Source: Synergistes sp. (lineage in GTDB: Bacteria > Synergistota > Synergistia > Synergistales > Synergistaceae). Taken from it: 8,424 nt of DNA. The translations under genes were made by a program, and so were the position numbers. Positions 1 to 6,395 of this stretch are shown piece by piece. The stretch covers positions 1 to 8,424 of the forward strand of contig JAEEYY010000047.1 of NCBI GenBank assembly GCA_016288355.1, written 5' to 3'. Each line of letters starts with the position of its first letter. Position 1 is the first letter of the stretch. The notes under the pieces were generated by a model that searched no databases, was not told where the DNA came from, and saw nothing but the letters and a program-made list of their open reading frames with translations.

Positions 1-1
1 C

Positions 2-1381
2 GGTGAAGATAACGGCGGCCTTATCAGATGCGAAGCGGGGGAGATAACGCTTCACTGCGAGACGCCGGCAAAAGCCGGCACCCGCGTGCAGATAGACGAT
101 CTTTTCTTCAATCTGCCCGCGCGCCGAAAATTCCTTAAGACCTCATCAGCGGAACTCCGCCGTATCGTCCAGATAATAAACGATTATGCGCTGATATATC
201 CCGCGGTCTCTTTCCGTCTTGCCGAAGGAAGCAGGAAGATAGTCGAATACGCGGCCGCCGACAGTGTGGAAGAACGGCTGCAGCGGCGCTGGGGAAAGCA
301 GGCTCTGATACGTTTTTCGCAGGCTCAGAGCGGCGCTCTTTCGGTGCGCATCTGGTGGAACCCGATGCCGGATTCAAGAAGGGTATCTGTCACGCTTTTT
401 GTAAACGGAAGACGGGTACAGGACGCTTCGGTAAAAGCCGCGATATCCTCGCAGGACGCGGCCGCTTTCGGGGAATGGCTGGTGATGCTTGTTCTTCCTC
501 CGGATGAAGTCGACGTGAATATCCATCCGACAAAAGAAGAAGTCCGTTTCCGCAGAAGCGGGGATGTCTTCAAAGCGGTATTCAACTGCGCGAAAACGAT
601 CTTCGCTGAGAGACTGTCAATAAACAGCGGCGATCCCGCAGCCCCCCGGAGCGGCGTTGACAGCATGCCGCAGGCTCTGCCCGGCGGCACGGAGGCATGG
701 AACTTTTATAAGAAAGAACGCCTGCGTACCGCAAGTCCCCTTTCTGCTCAGCAGGCGGAAAACATCAATATCTTCATACCTGCAGCGGAAGATGCTGTTC
801 CCCGGGAAAGCTTCAGAGCGCCGTCTGCCGGCAAGCGCTATATCGGCCAGTCCTCAAGCGGGTTTTTGATATTTGATTTTCCGGATGCTGTCTGCCTTCT
901 CGACCCGCATGCCGCGCATGAAAGGATACTGTACGAGGAGATATGCTCGGCTTTCAGTGCAAGCGCGGCGGTGCAGCAGCTTGCCGTGCCTCAGGAGATA
1001 CCGCCGGCTGTTGCCGCGGAAGCCTCGCTCTACCGGAAGGAGCTCGAAGAGCTGGGCTTTATGACGTCTGACGATATGCTGACGGCCGTACCTGCGATAA
1101 AAGGGAAGGGACATCTGTCGCCTGTAGACATGCTGCGGTCTGCCATTCGCGGCATAGAGACGGAAAGCGACCCCGGGAAGCGCGACAGGGAAGTTTGGTG
1201 GCGCATGGCTCGTCTTGCGTGCCGCGACGCGGTGAAGCTCGGGCAGCGCTTTGAACGCGAAGAGGCGGAGGAGCTCCTCTCACGCCTTGAACGCTGCGAC
1301 ACACCGTACACCTGCCCGCACGGCAGGCCTACAGTCTTCCTGATAGAGAATAAAAAGCTCTTTGAATGGTTTGAAAGGTAG
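2..1381 (+). CDS. mutL: DNA mismatch repair protein MutL, 3' part (start outside window)
   Basis: MutL couples mismatch recognition by MutS to strand incision or removal. The frame is open from the first complete codon, and 459 residues are visible. The missing N-terminus (roughly 100 or more residues by comparison with the family) would carry the GHKL ATP-binding motifs. Near the visible start is the family signature for the end of the ATPase domain (DDLFFNLPARRKFLK, about residues 30-44), followed by the transducer domain with DVNIHPTKEEVRF. A variable linker leads to the C-terminal dimerisation/endonuclease domain. There, DPHAAHERILYEE (from base 902) matches the nuclease motif DQHA(x)2E(x)4E, but with Pro in place of Gln. 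QQLAVP (974-991) sits where the beta-clamp-binding motif lies in nuclease-type MutLs. ACRDAVK and CPHGRPT (from 1313) supply the other metal-site elements, and the protein ends in WFER. This is therefore the endonuclease (B. subtilis/PMS2-like) type, not the E. coli type. The GTG at 86 lies inside the domain and is not the start. mutL followed by miaA is a widespread order. Confidence 0.96.
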   Translation, partial: GEDNGGLIRCEAGEITLHCETPAKAGTRVQIDDLFFNLPARRKFLKTSSAELRRIVQIINDYALIYPAVSFRLAEGSRKIVEYAAADSVEERLQRRWGKQALIRFSQAQSGALSVRIWWNPMPDSRRVSVTLFVNGRRVQDASVKAAISSQDAAAFGEWLVMLVLPPDEVDVNIHPTKEEVRFRRSGDVFKAVFNCAKTIFAERLSINSGDPAAPRSGVDSMPQALPGGTEAWNFYKKERLRTASPLSAQQAENINIFIPAAEDAVPRESFRAPSAGKRYIGQSSSGFLIFDFPDAVCLLDPHAAHERILYEEICSAFSASAAVQQLAVPQEIPPAVAAEASLYRKELEELGFMTSDDMLTAVPAIKGKGHLSPVDMLRSAIRGIETESDPGKRDREVWWRMARLACRDAVKLGQRFEREEAEELLSRLERCDTPYTCPHGRPTVFLIENKKLFEWFER

Positions 1382-1388
1382 AATCGGA

Positions 1389-1440
1389 AAGCGGGGCAAG
1401 CCTGCTTCAGCGGGATATATCCGCTGTTTTGACGAAACAG
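1389..1440 (+). promoter_or_regulatory. Stacked small stem-loops in the mutL-miaA gap
   Basis: Three hairpins can be drawn in this 60-bp gap. The first pairs 1389-1395 with 1401-1407 (7 bp including one G-T pair, loop GCAAG). The second is the terminator-like stem 1408-1413/1421-1426. The third pairs 1424-1429 (CTGTTT) with 1435-1440 (AAACAG). The second and third share bases 1424-1426, so they cannot form fully together. The third ends one base before the miaA ATG at 1442. This layout resembles alternating leader structures, but no ligand-binding RNA family is recognised and chance pairing in a GC-rich gap is a fair alternative. Confidence 0.25.
1408..1430 (+). terminator. Possible weak intrinsic terminator between mutL and miaA
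   Basis: Bases 1408-1413 (CAGCGG) pair perfectly with 1421-1426 (CCGCTG) around a 7-base AT-rich loop, and four T residues follow (1427-1430). The stem is short and the T-run minimal, so this would be at best a partial terminator. It could let mutL and the downstream miaA-ispH-rpsA genes be expressed at different levels. It is flanked by two other small hairpins, which makes a wider regulatory role possible but unproven. Confidence 0.35.
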
Positions 1441-1441
1441 G

Positions 1442-2419
1442 ATGCAGACGTTAAGAACGGTACCGGATATGAAAGACGGGAAGATCAAAGCGATCGCTAT
1501 AATAGGGCCCACCGCCGTAGGCAAGACAAACTTCAGTCTTTCGCTCGCGTCGTCGCTCGGAGCCGAGATAATATCGGTGGATTCACGTCAGGTCTACCGC
1601 TATCTTGACGTGGGCACGGACAAGGTCTCCCGTGAGATACGGCGCCGCATCATCCATCACCTGATAGATATAGCCGATCCGGATCAGATATATTCCGCCG
1701 CTGATTTTGCCGCGGACGCGGCTGACGCCGCACGCCGCATATGCGTGCGCGGGCGCGTGCCCCTTCTGATCGGCGGCACGCCCTTTTACTACCGTGCGCT
1801 TGAAGGTGCGCTCTCGGATAACCTGCCGAAGGATGAGAACGTGCGCGCCGAGCTGGAAAATGAAATAAAGGAAAGAGGTCTTGACGCTCTGCACGGCGAG
1901 CTTGAAGGGATAGACCCCGAGTCGGCCGCAAGGATACATCCGCACGACCCGGTGCGCACTATGCGTGCTCTTGAGATATTCAGAATAACCGGCAAAAGCG
2001 CCTCCTGGTGGTACGGAAGCGCAGACAGGATGGAATCGCCGTGGGATATATTCTATATCGGGCTTACAAGGGACCGTGCGGTGCTCTACGAAAATATCGC
2101 GCGCCGCGTTAAGCAGCAGTTTGCTAACGGCTATCCCGAAGAAGTGAAATGGCTGCTTGACAACGGCTATTCCCCGGATCTGCCAGCGCTTCAGGGTTTC
2201 GGCTACAGGGAACTGGTCGAATATATCATGGGGAAAGTGTCGCTTGCGGAGGCGGAGGAGGGCGACATAAGATCCACGAAGGCCTTTTCGCGCCGCCAGA
2301 TGACCTGGTTCAAACATTTTGAACCTGCCGTATGGTATGACCTGGGCGCGTCATCGGGAGACGGCGTCCTCTCCGACGTGCTTTCACGCTCACTTTCCCA
2401 TCTGGAGGGTAAAGGATGA
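1442..2419 (+). CDS. miaA: tRNA dimethylallyltransferase MiaA
   Basis: MiaA transfers the dimethylallyl group of DMAPP to N6 of adenosine 37 in tRNAs that read codons beginning with U, making i6A. The 325-residue product is of normal family length. It shows the P-loop GPTAVGKT (residues 22-29), the catalytic DSRQVY motif (47-52) followed by DVGTDK, HHLIDIADP (72-80), GGTPFYYRALEG (111-122; the family more often has GGTGLY or GGTMLY here), HPHDPVRTMRALEI (166-179), FGYRELVEY (253-261) and the C-terminal tRNA-contact signature FSRRQMTWFK (282-291). The start is uncertain. The ATG at 1442 directly abuts an AGG with no spacer, and the ATG at 1469 (codon 10) would put the P-loop nearer the usual distance from the N-terminus but also lacks a good Shine-Dalgarno. 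The TGA stop overlaps the ispH start by 4 bp, implying translational coupling. IspH makes the DMAPP that MiaA uses. The hfq gene that often follows miaA is not here. Confidence 0.96.
   Translation: MQTLRTVPDMKDGKIKAIAIIGPTAVGKTNFSLSLASSLGAEIISVDSRQVYRYLDVGTDKVSREIRRRIIHHLIDIADPDQIYSAADFAADAADAARRICVRGRVPLLIGGTPFYYRALEGALSDNLPKDENVRAELENEIKERGLDALHGELEGIDPESAARIHPHDPVRTMRALEIFRITGKSASWWYGSADRMESPWDIFYIGLTRDRAVLYENIARRVKQQFANGYPEEVKWLLDNGYSPDLPALQGFGYRELVEYIMGKVSLAEAEEGDIRSTKAFSRRQMTWFKHFEPAVWYDLGASSGDGVLSDVLSRSLSHLEGKG
2404..2409 (+). promoter_or_regulatory. Ribosome binding site of ispH
   Basis: GGAGGG lies inside the last codons of miaA, 6-7 bases before the ispH ATG at 2416. It fixes that start and, with the ATGA overlap, points to coupled translation. 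Confidence 0.75.
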
Positions 2420-3249
2420 AGATAATAACCGCGGAACCTACAGGCCTCTGCTTCGGCGTAAGGCGCGCGGTAGCCGCGCTTGAAGATGCCCTTAAAAAAT
2501 ACGGACGCGTTTATTCGCTCGGTGCCCCGATACACAATCCGCAGGAGACAAAACGGCTTGAAAGACTCGGCCTTGCGGTAGTGGATGCCCCCTCTTTAGT
2601 CCCGAAAAACGCAGCCGCCTTTGTGCGGGCGCACGGCGTCTCGCCGGAGGTCTTATCGGCGCTTGCGGAAAGAAGCATAAATATTACAGACGGCACATGT
2701 CCTTTTGTAAAAAACGCACAGGAAAAAGCAAAAGCCCTTTCACAAGATGGCTATATAGTGATAATATTAGGAGACGTGTCACACCCTGAAGTCAGGGGGA
2801 TCATGGGCTGTGTTTCCGGAGAGGTGCATGTGCTTTCCGGCGCGGCCGAGATACCGGAAAGCTTCCGCGGGAAACGCTGCGGGATACTTAGTCAGACAAC
2901 GCAGCGTGTGGAGGATTTTTCCGCGCTTGCCGCGGGATTTATATCTATCGCTCCGGAAGTAAAGGTATATAATACGATATGCCGCGCTACTCTCGAGCGC
3001 CAGCGGTCCGTATGCAGGCTTGCCGGCGAGGCCGACGGGATAGTGATCCTCGGCGGGAAAGACAGCGCGAACACTAAAAAGCTTGCAGAGATCGGCGGAT
3101 CTTCCGGAGTTCCCACACTTTGGATAGAACATGCCGGCGAGCTGGAAAGGAGCTGGGTGCTGGGCAAGAGGACGATAGGAATAGCTGCGGGAGGCAGCAC
3201 TCCCGACTGGCTGATGAAAGAACTGATTCAAAAATTAAAGATGATGTAA
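2416..3249 (+). CDS. ispH: 4-hydroxy-3-methylbut-2-enyl diphosphate reductase IspH (LytB)
   Basis: IspH is the cytosolic iron-sulfur enzyme that reduces HMBPP to IPP and DMAPP, the final step of the MEP pathway. The 277-residue product has the whole family pattern. The three cluster cysteines are C12 (GLCFGV), C95 (DGTCPFV) and C189 (NTICRAT). The diphosphate-binding histidines are H40 (PIHNPQE), H73 (VRAHGVSP) and H123, with the proton-relay glutamate E125 in GDVSHPEVRG. SQTTQ (159-163) holds the conserved Thr. The substrate-contacting S217 and N219 lie in KDSANTKKL, where the Ser between them in E. coli (S226) is Ala, and S261 is in GGSTPDW. Length and spacing suit the stand-alone enzyme. 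The start overlaps miaA by 4 bp and has a good Shine-Dalgarno. The rpsA start follows 17 bp after the stop. Ile codons are mostly ATA (15 of 21 by my count), unlike rpsA. The call is secure. Confidence 0.97.
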   Translation: MKIITAEPTGLCFGVRRAVAALEDALKKYGRVYSLGAPIHNPQETKRLERLGLAVVDAPSLVPKNAAAFVRAHGVSPEVLSALAERSINITDGTCPFVKNAQEKAKALSQDGYIVIILGDVSHPEVRGIMGCVSGEVHVLSGAAEIPESFRGKRCGILSQTTQRVEDFSALAAGFISIAPEVKVYNTICRATLERQRSVCRLAGEADGIVILGGKDSANTKKLAEIGGSSGVPTLWIEHAGELERSWVLGKRTIGIAAGGSTPDWLMKELIQKLKMM

Positions 3250-3251
3250 GC

Positions 3252-3257
3252 AGGAGG
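3252..3257 (+). promoter_or_regulatory. Ribosome binding site that decides the rpsA start
   Basis: A full AGGAGG begins 3 bases after the ispH stop. Three in-frame start codons follow: ATG 3258 (no spacer), TTG 3261 (3-base spacer) and ATG 3267 (9-base spacer). Only 3267 has a workable distance, so it is chosen. The reading frame also stays open upstream to 3120 inside ispH, but that extension overlaps ispH and shows no S1 similarity. Confidence 0.8.
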
Positions 3258-3266
3258 ATGTTGGGT

Positions 3267-4859
3267 ATGGTAGACGAGCTTCGCACAGAAGACGCAGCAG
3301 TTGAAACAGAAGCACCGGAAAAAGAAGAAACAATGGAAGAAATGATGCAGCAGTACGACGTGATGGGCGATTTCCACCGCGGCAAGGTCGTGGAGGGCAC
3401 TATCGTCGACTCACGTGAGGACGGCTGGCTCGTGGACGTGGGCTACAAATGCGAGGGCTTCCTGCCCCGCAAGGAGTGGACCCACAGAGTTCTTGTCGAA
3501 GAGACGCAGGAACCTGAGAACGGCTCGAAGGTCAGAGTGCAGGTAACGAATATCGGCACCGGCGAAGATGCCCAGCTCGGTCTGTCCCGCTGGCGCTGCG
3601 AGTTCGACGAGCGCTGGGACAAGCTGGAGAAGGAAGCGGAAGCGAATGAAACGATCACTGTCAGGGGACTCCGCAAGGTAAAGGGCGGCCTGATAGTAAG
3701 CTGCTGCGGCATCGAGGGCTTTATCCCCATTTCGCACCTTACGCAGGAAGGTCACGGGATCGCCCCCGGTAAGCTCATTGACCAGGACTTCCAGGTCAAG
3801 CTTATCGAAAAAGACCGCCGCAAACGCCGTCTTGTCTTCTCACGCCGCAGCCTCATCGAGGAAGAAGTCGCCGGAATCCGCGAGGCATTCTACGACCAGG
3901 TCCACGAGGGAGACGTACTTGAGGGAGACGTAAGCAGCATCACATCATTCGGTGTTTTCGTCAATCTGGGTGCGATGGAAGGGCTCGTTCACATCAGCGA
4001 ACTTTCATGGCAGCGCAATGCAAAGGCCAAAGATATCGTTTCCAAGGGCGACCATGTGAAAGTGAAGGTCATCGGTATAGACAAAGAGAACAACAGGATC
4101 TCCCTTTCACTCCGCCAGACCCAGGAAGATCCCTGGACCACAGCGGCTGAGCGCTGGACGCCGGGAACGGTAACGGAAGGAACTGTAACCAACCTTACAG
4201 ACTTCGGCGCATTTGTTGAGATAGAGCCCGGCGTTGAGGGTCTCGTTCATATCGGAGATCTGAGCTGGACACGCATCAAGCACCCGAAGGAAGTACTCAA
4301 GAAGGGACAGAAGGTAGAAGTTTCGATCATCGAGGCGGATAAAGACCGCAAGCGCATCAGCCTGGGCTACAAGCAGCTCCATGACCCGTGGAAGGATGCC
4401 GTCGAAAAGTATCCGAAGGATGCCGAGATACCTGTCAAGGTAGTCCGCATAGCCGATTTCGGCGCGTTCGTGGAACTTGAAGAAGGCGTTGAGGGGCTTA
4501 TCCATATCTCCCAGCTCTCTAATCAGCATGTGGAGAATCCCAGGGATGTCCTTTCGGAAGGGCAGGAGGTCACAGCCAGAGTCCTCGAGGTCAACCCGAC
4601 AGAGCGCCGCATCCGTATGAGCCTGCGCCCCGCCCGTGAAGAGCCTGTAAAGCGTGAGCGCCCGCAGCGCGAAGAGCGCAGAGGCGACAAGCCTGCCGAA
4701 CAGGGCGAAGATCATCAGAGGCAGCATGAAGACCGTCCGCGCCGCCCGCGCCGTGAAGGCGGAGACCGCAGACGCCAGGAGAGCCAGAACAGCGCCCTTC
4801 CTCAGGAAGAGATGAACTTCTCGATTCGTGACTTCCTGAACCAGAAAGAAGCCGAATAG
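3267..4859 (+). CDS. rpsA: S1 RNA-binding-domain protein, ribosomal protein bS1 type
   Basis: Protein S1 binds mRNA at the 30S platform and helps the ribosome load structured or weak-Shine-Dalgarno messages. The 530-residue product starts with an acidic segment (residues 1-35), then five S1 repeats at about 38-107, 127-194, 213-283, 298-367 and 385-454. Repeats 1 and 2 resemble the divergent ribosome-binding repeats of E. coli S1 (KVKGGLIVSCCGIEGFIP; FSRRSLIEEE). Repeats 3-5 have the classic RNA-binding form (TDFGAFVEI, GVEGLVHI, RISLGYKQL). E. coli has six repeats and typical Firmicutes proteins four. Residues 456-515 form a low-complexity tail rich in Arg, Glu and Gln, and the protein ends in MNFSIRDFLNQ. 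Codon choice differs from the neighbours: Ile is mostly ATC (22 of 30 by my count), as expected for a highly expressed gene. A strong terminator follows 25 bp after the stop. In many Clostridia IspH and S1 are fused; here they are separate but adjacent. Confidence 0.94.
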   Translation: MVDELRTEDAAVETEAPEKEETMEEMMQQYDVMGDFHRGKVVEGTIVDSREDGWLVDVGYKCEGFLPRKEWTHRVLVEETQEPENGSKVRVQVTNIGTGEDAQLGLSRWRCEFDERWDKLEKEAEANETITVRGLRKVKGGLIVSCCGIEGFIPISHLTQEGHGIAPGKLIDQDFQVKLIEKDRRKRRLVFSRRSLIEEEVAGIREAFYDQVHEGDVLEGDVSSITSFGVFVNLGAMEGLVHISELSWQRNAKAKDIVSKGDHVKVKVIGIDKENNRISLSLRQTQEDPWTTAAERWTPGTVTEGTVTNLTDFGAFVEIEPGVEGLVHIGDLSWTRIKHPKEVLKKGQKVEVSIIEADKDRKRISLGYKQLHDPWKDAVEKYPKDAEIPVKVVRIADFGAFVELEEGVEGLIHISQLSNQHVENPRDVLSEGQEVTARVLEVNPTERRIRMSLRPAREEPVKRERPQREERRGDKPAEQGEDHQRQHEDRPRRPRREGGDRRRQESQNSALPQEEMNFSIRDFLNQKEAE

Positions 4860-4884
4860 CTTTTAACAGAGCGCGATATGCAGC

Positions 4885-4917
4885 AGGGGCCCCGCTTATT
4901 GAGCGGGGCCCCTTTTT
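4885..4917 (+). terminator. Strong intrinsic terminator after rpsA
   Basis: Bases 4885-4896 (AGGGGCCCCGCT) pair perfectly with 4902-4913 over 12 bp around a 5-base loop (TATTG), and a T-run covers 4913-4917. This is a textbook rho-independent terminator ending the miaA-ispH-rpsA transcript. The opposite strand has no T-run after the stem, so it looks one-directional. Confidence 0.93.
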
Positions 4918-4927
4918 ACGTTAAAAT
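4899..4927 (+). promoter_or_regulatory. Candidate sigma-70-type promoter for the def operon
   Basis: TTGAGC (4899-4904; four of six bases match TTGACA) and TAAAAT (4922-4927; five of six match TATAAT) are separated by exactly 17 bp. Transcription would start near 4934, giving a leader of about 29 bases before the def ATG. The -35 element lies in the loop and right arm of the rpsA terminator, so the end of one transcription unit and the start of the next overlap. The need for a promoter after such a strong terminator supports the call; there is no direct evidence. Confidence 0.5.
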
Positions 4928-4948
4928 ATGTGAAAAAGAAATAACGGC

Positions 4949-4954
4949 AGGAGG
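4949..4954 (+). promoter_or_regulatory. Ribosome binding site of def
   Basis: A full AGGAGG lies 8 bases before the ATG at 4963, the only good start in this stretch. Confidence 0.8.
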
Positions 4955-4962
4955 TCATTATA

Positions 4963-5454
4963 ATGGCCGTCAGAACAGTGTGCGTATATCCCGATGCTGC
5001 GCTTCGCAGGGATACGGAAGAGATAACGGTTTTTGACGATGAACTTAAAGCGCTTGCGGCAGACATGTTCGATACCATGTACGCAAGCGACGGCATAGGC
5101 CTTGCGGCCCCGCAGATAGGGATATCAAAGAAGATCGCGGTGATAGATTACCACGGCGACAAAAATGTGCTGGTAAATCCGGTCATCACAGCCGAAGAGG
5201 GCTGCGTTACCCGCGAGGAGGGCTGTCTGAGCTTCCCCGGCATATACGAAAAAGTGGAGTCTCCGGAAAAGATCACTGTGGAATATTCTGACGAAAACGG
5301 AGAAAAGCATATTCGCGAACTGGACGGCTTTGCCGCCTGCGTTTTTCATCATGAGATCGACCACCTTAACGGTCACCTTCTGATAGACCGCGTATCTCCG
5401 CTGAAACGCGCGTTCCTGAAAAAGAAAATGGCAAAAAGAGCAGGCGATAAATAA
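4963..5454 (+). CDS. def: Peptide deformylase
   Basis: Peptide deformylase is the cytosolic metallohydrolase (usually Fe2+) that removes the formyl group from the N-terminal fMet of nascent proteins. The 163-residue product matches the usual length and has all three family motifs in order: GIGLAAPQ (44-51), EGCLS (86-90) with metal ligand C88, and HEIDH (130-134) giving ligands H130 and H134 and catalytic E131. The short C-terminal extension is Lys-rich (KRAFLKKKMAKR), which fits the ribosome-contacting C-terminal helix of short bacterial enzymes, though that is inference. It is the first gene after the rpsA terminator and has a strong Shine-Dalgarno. Its stop shares one base with the fmt start (TAATG), so the deformylating and formylating enzymes are translationally coupled. 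Confidence 0.97.
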   Translation: MAVRTVCVYPDAALRRDTEEITVFDDELKALAADMFDTMYASDGIGLAAPQIGISKKIAVIDYHGDKNVLVNPVITAEEGCVTREEGCLSFPGIYEKVESPEKITVEYSDENGEKHIRELDGFAACVFHHEIDHLNGHLLIDRVSPLKRAFLKKKMAKRAGDK

Positions 5455-6386
5455 TGGCGCTTTCTGCGGGCTTTATAGGTTCCGGACGTTTTGCTGCGCG
5501 CTGTCTTGAGATAATATCGGAGCGCGCCCGGCCGCTGTGGGTCATCACCAATGCGCCGAGCGCGTCCGGCAGAGGCCTGAAGCTGCAGGATACCCCTGTA
5601 TTTGAAACAGCGGGAAAACTGGGACTGCCGGTCTGTAAAACGGAAAGGCTCTCTGCTGATACAGAGCGCATAGAGTGGCTTAAAGCCAACACGCCTGACG
5701 TGATACTCGTCATCGATTTCGGCCAGATAATAAAAGAACCTGTACTTTCGCTTGCGCCGCTCGGCTGCATAAATATCCATCCGTCGAAAGTGCCGCAGTA
5801 CCGCGGCTCAGCGCCGCTTCAGCGCGCGATCATGGACGGGCTTTCAAAGACCGCCGTATCCATATTCCGTCTTGACGCCGGCATGGATACCGGCCCGCTG
5901 CTTGCGCAGCCTGAGCTTGAGATATCGCCGACCGACACTGTCTCTTCTCTTTCAGAAAAAGCGGCCGTGCTTGGCTGTGACACGCTTCTGCGCTTCATAT
6001 GCGAAGTGCCCGCAGAGGAATGGAGATTTACCCCTCAGAGCGAAGAGGGCGCCACACTGGCCCCTAAAATAGAAAAATCAGAAGGAAAGATCGACTGGGA
6101 GCGCGAGAGCGCGAAAAAGATAGCCGACAAGGTCCGGGGGATAGGAGAAAACCCCGGCGTCTTCTGCGTGCTGCGGGGGAAGAGGCTGCGCATAAGAAGC
6201 GCGGAATACGCCGAAAACGCGTGCGGAGAAGCCGGGTGCTGTGAAATGGCAGGCGCCTGGCCGATGGTTTTCTGCGCAAGCGGCGCTCTTGTGCTCAAGG
6301 AAGTACAGCCTGAAGGCAAAAAGAGCGTATCGGCGGCAGACTGGGCGCGCGGCGCCCGCCTTCAGAAGGGTGAAAGATTCGCATAG
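5454..6386 (+). CDS. fmt: Methionyl-tRNA formyltransferase
   Basis: Fmt formylates Met-tRNA(fMet) with 10-formyl-tetrahydrofolate, making the initiator for translation. The 310-residue product fits the family. The N-terminal formyltransferase domain (about 1-185) holds the catalytic triad N107 and H109 (INIHPS) and D145 (GMDTGP), plus YRGSAPLQ (116-123). The C-terminal OB-like tRNA-binding domain (about 200-305) shows ATLAPKI, GKIDW and VQPEGKK. Several usually strong motifs are altered: the opening FxGTPxFA is FIGSGRFA (7-14), TQPDxPxGRG is TNAPSASGRG (32-41), and the folate-site SLLP is SKVP (111-114). Catalytic residues are intact, so I expect activity. Other GART-fold formyltransferases are less likely given the C-terminal domain and the def context. 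The start shares one base with the def stop. Only a weak AGG (5442-5444) precedes it, so translation probably depends on coupling. The stop overlaps the nudF Shine-Dalgarno. Confidence 0.94.
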   Translation: MALSAGFIGSGRFAARCLEIISERARPLWVITNAPSASGRGLKLQDTPVFETAGKLGLPVCKTERLSADTERIEWLKANTPDVILVIDFGQIIKEPVLSLAPLGCINIHPSKVPQYRGSAPLQRAIMDGLSKTAVSIFRLDAGMDTGPLLAQPELEISPTDTVSSLSEKAAVLGCDTLLRFICEVPAEEWRFTPQSEEGATLAPKIEKSEGKIDWERESAKKIADKVRGIGENPGVFCVLRGKRLRIRSAEYAENACGEAGCCEMAGAWPMVFCASGALVLKEVQPEGKKSVSAADWARGARLQKGERFA

Positions 6387-6390
6387 GAGG
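6385..6390 (+). promoter_or_regulatory. Ribosome binding site of nudF overlapping the fmt stop
   Basis: AGGAGG shares bases with the fmt TAG stop (6384-6386). It lies 5 bases before GTG 6396 and 8 bases before TTG 6399, so both rare starts are usable. Spacing slightly favours TTG, which would shorten the protein by one residue. Confidence 0.75.
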
Positions 6391-6395
6391 GAAGC

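Noticed and set aside
3120..3266. Upstream extension of the S1 reading frame into ispH
   Set aside because: The extension overlaps the ispH end, is unlike S1 proteins, and has no ribosome binding site. The AGGAGG at 3252-3257 points to ATG 3267.
4958..4963. TATAAT exactly matching a -10 box just before the def coding region
   Set aside because: It overlaps the def ATG, so transcription would begin inside the gene. The pair at 4899-4927 is better placed.
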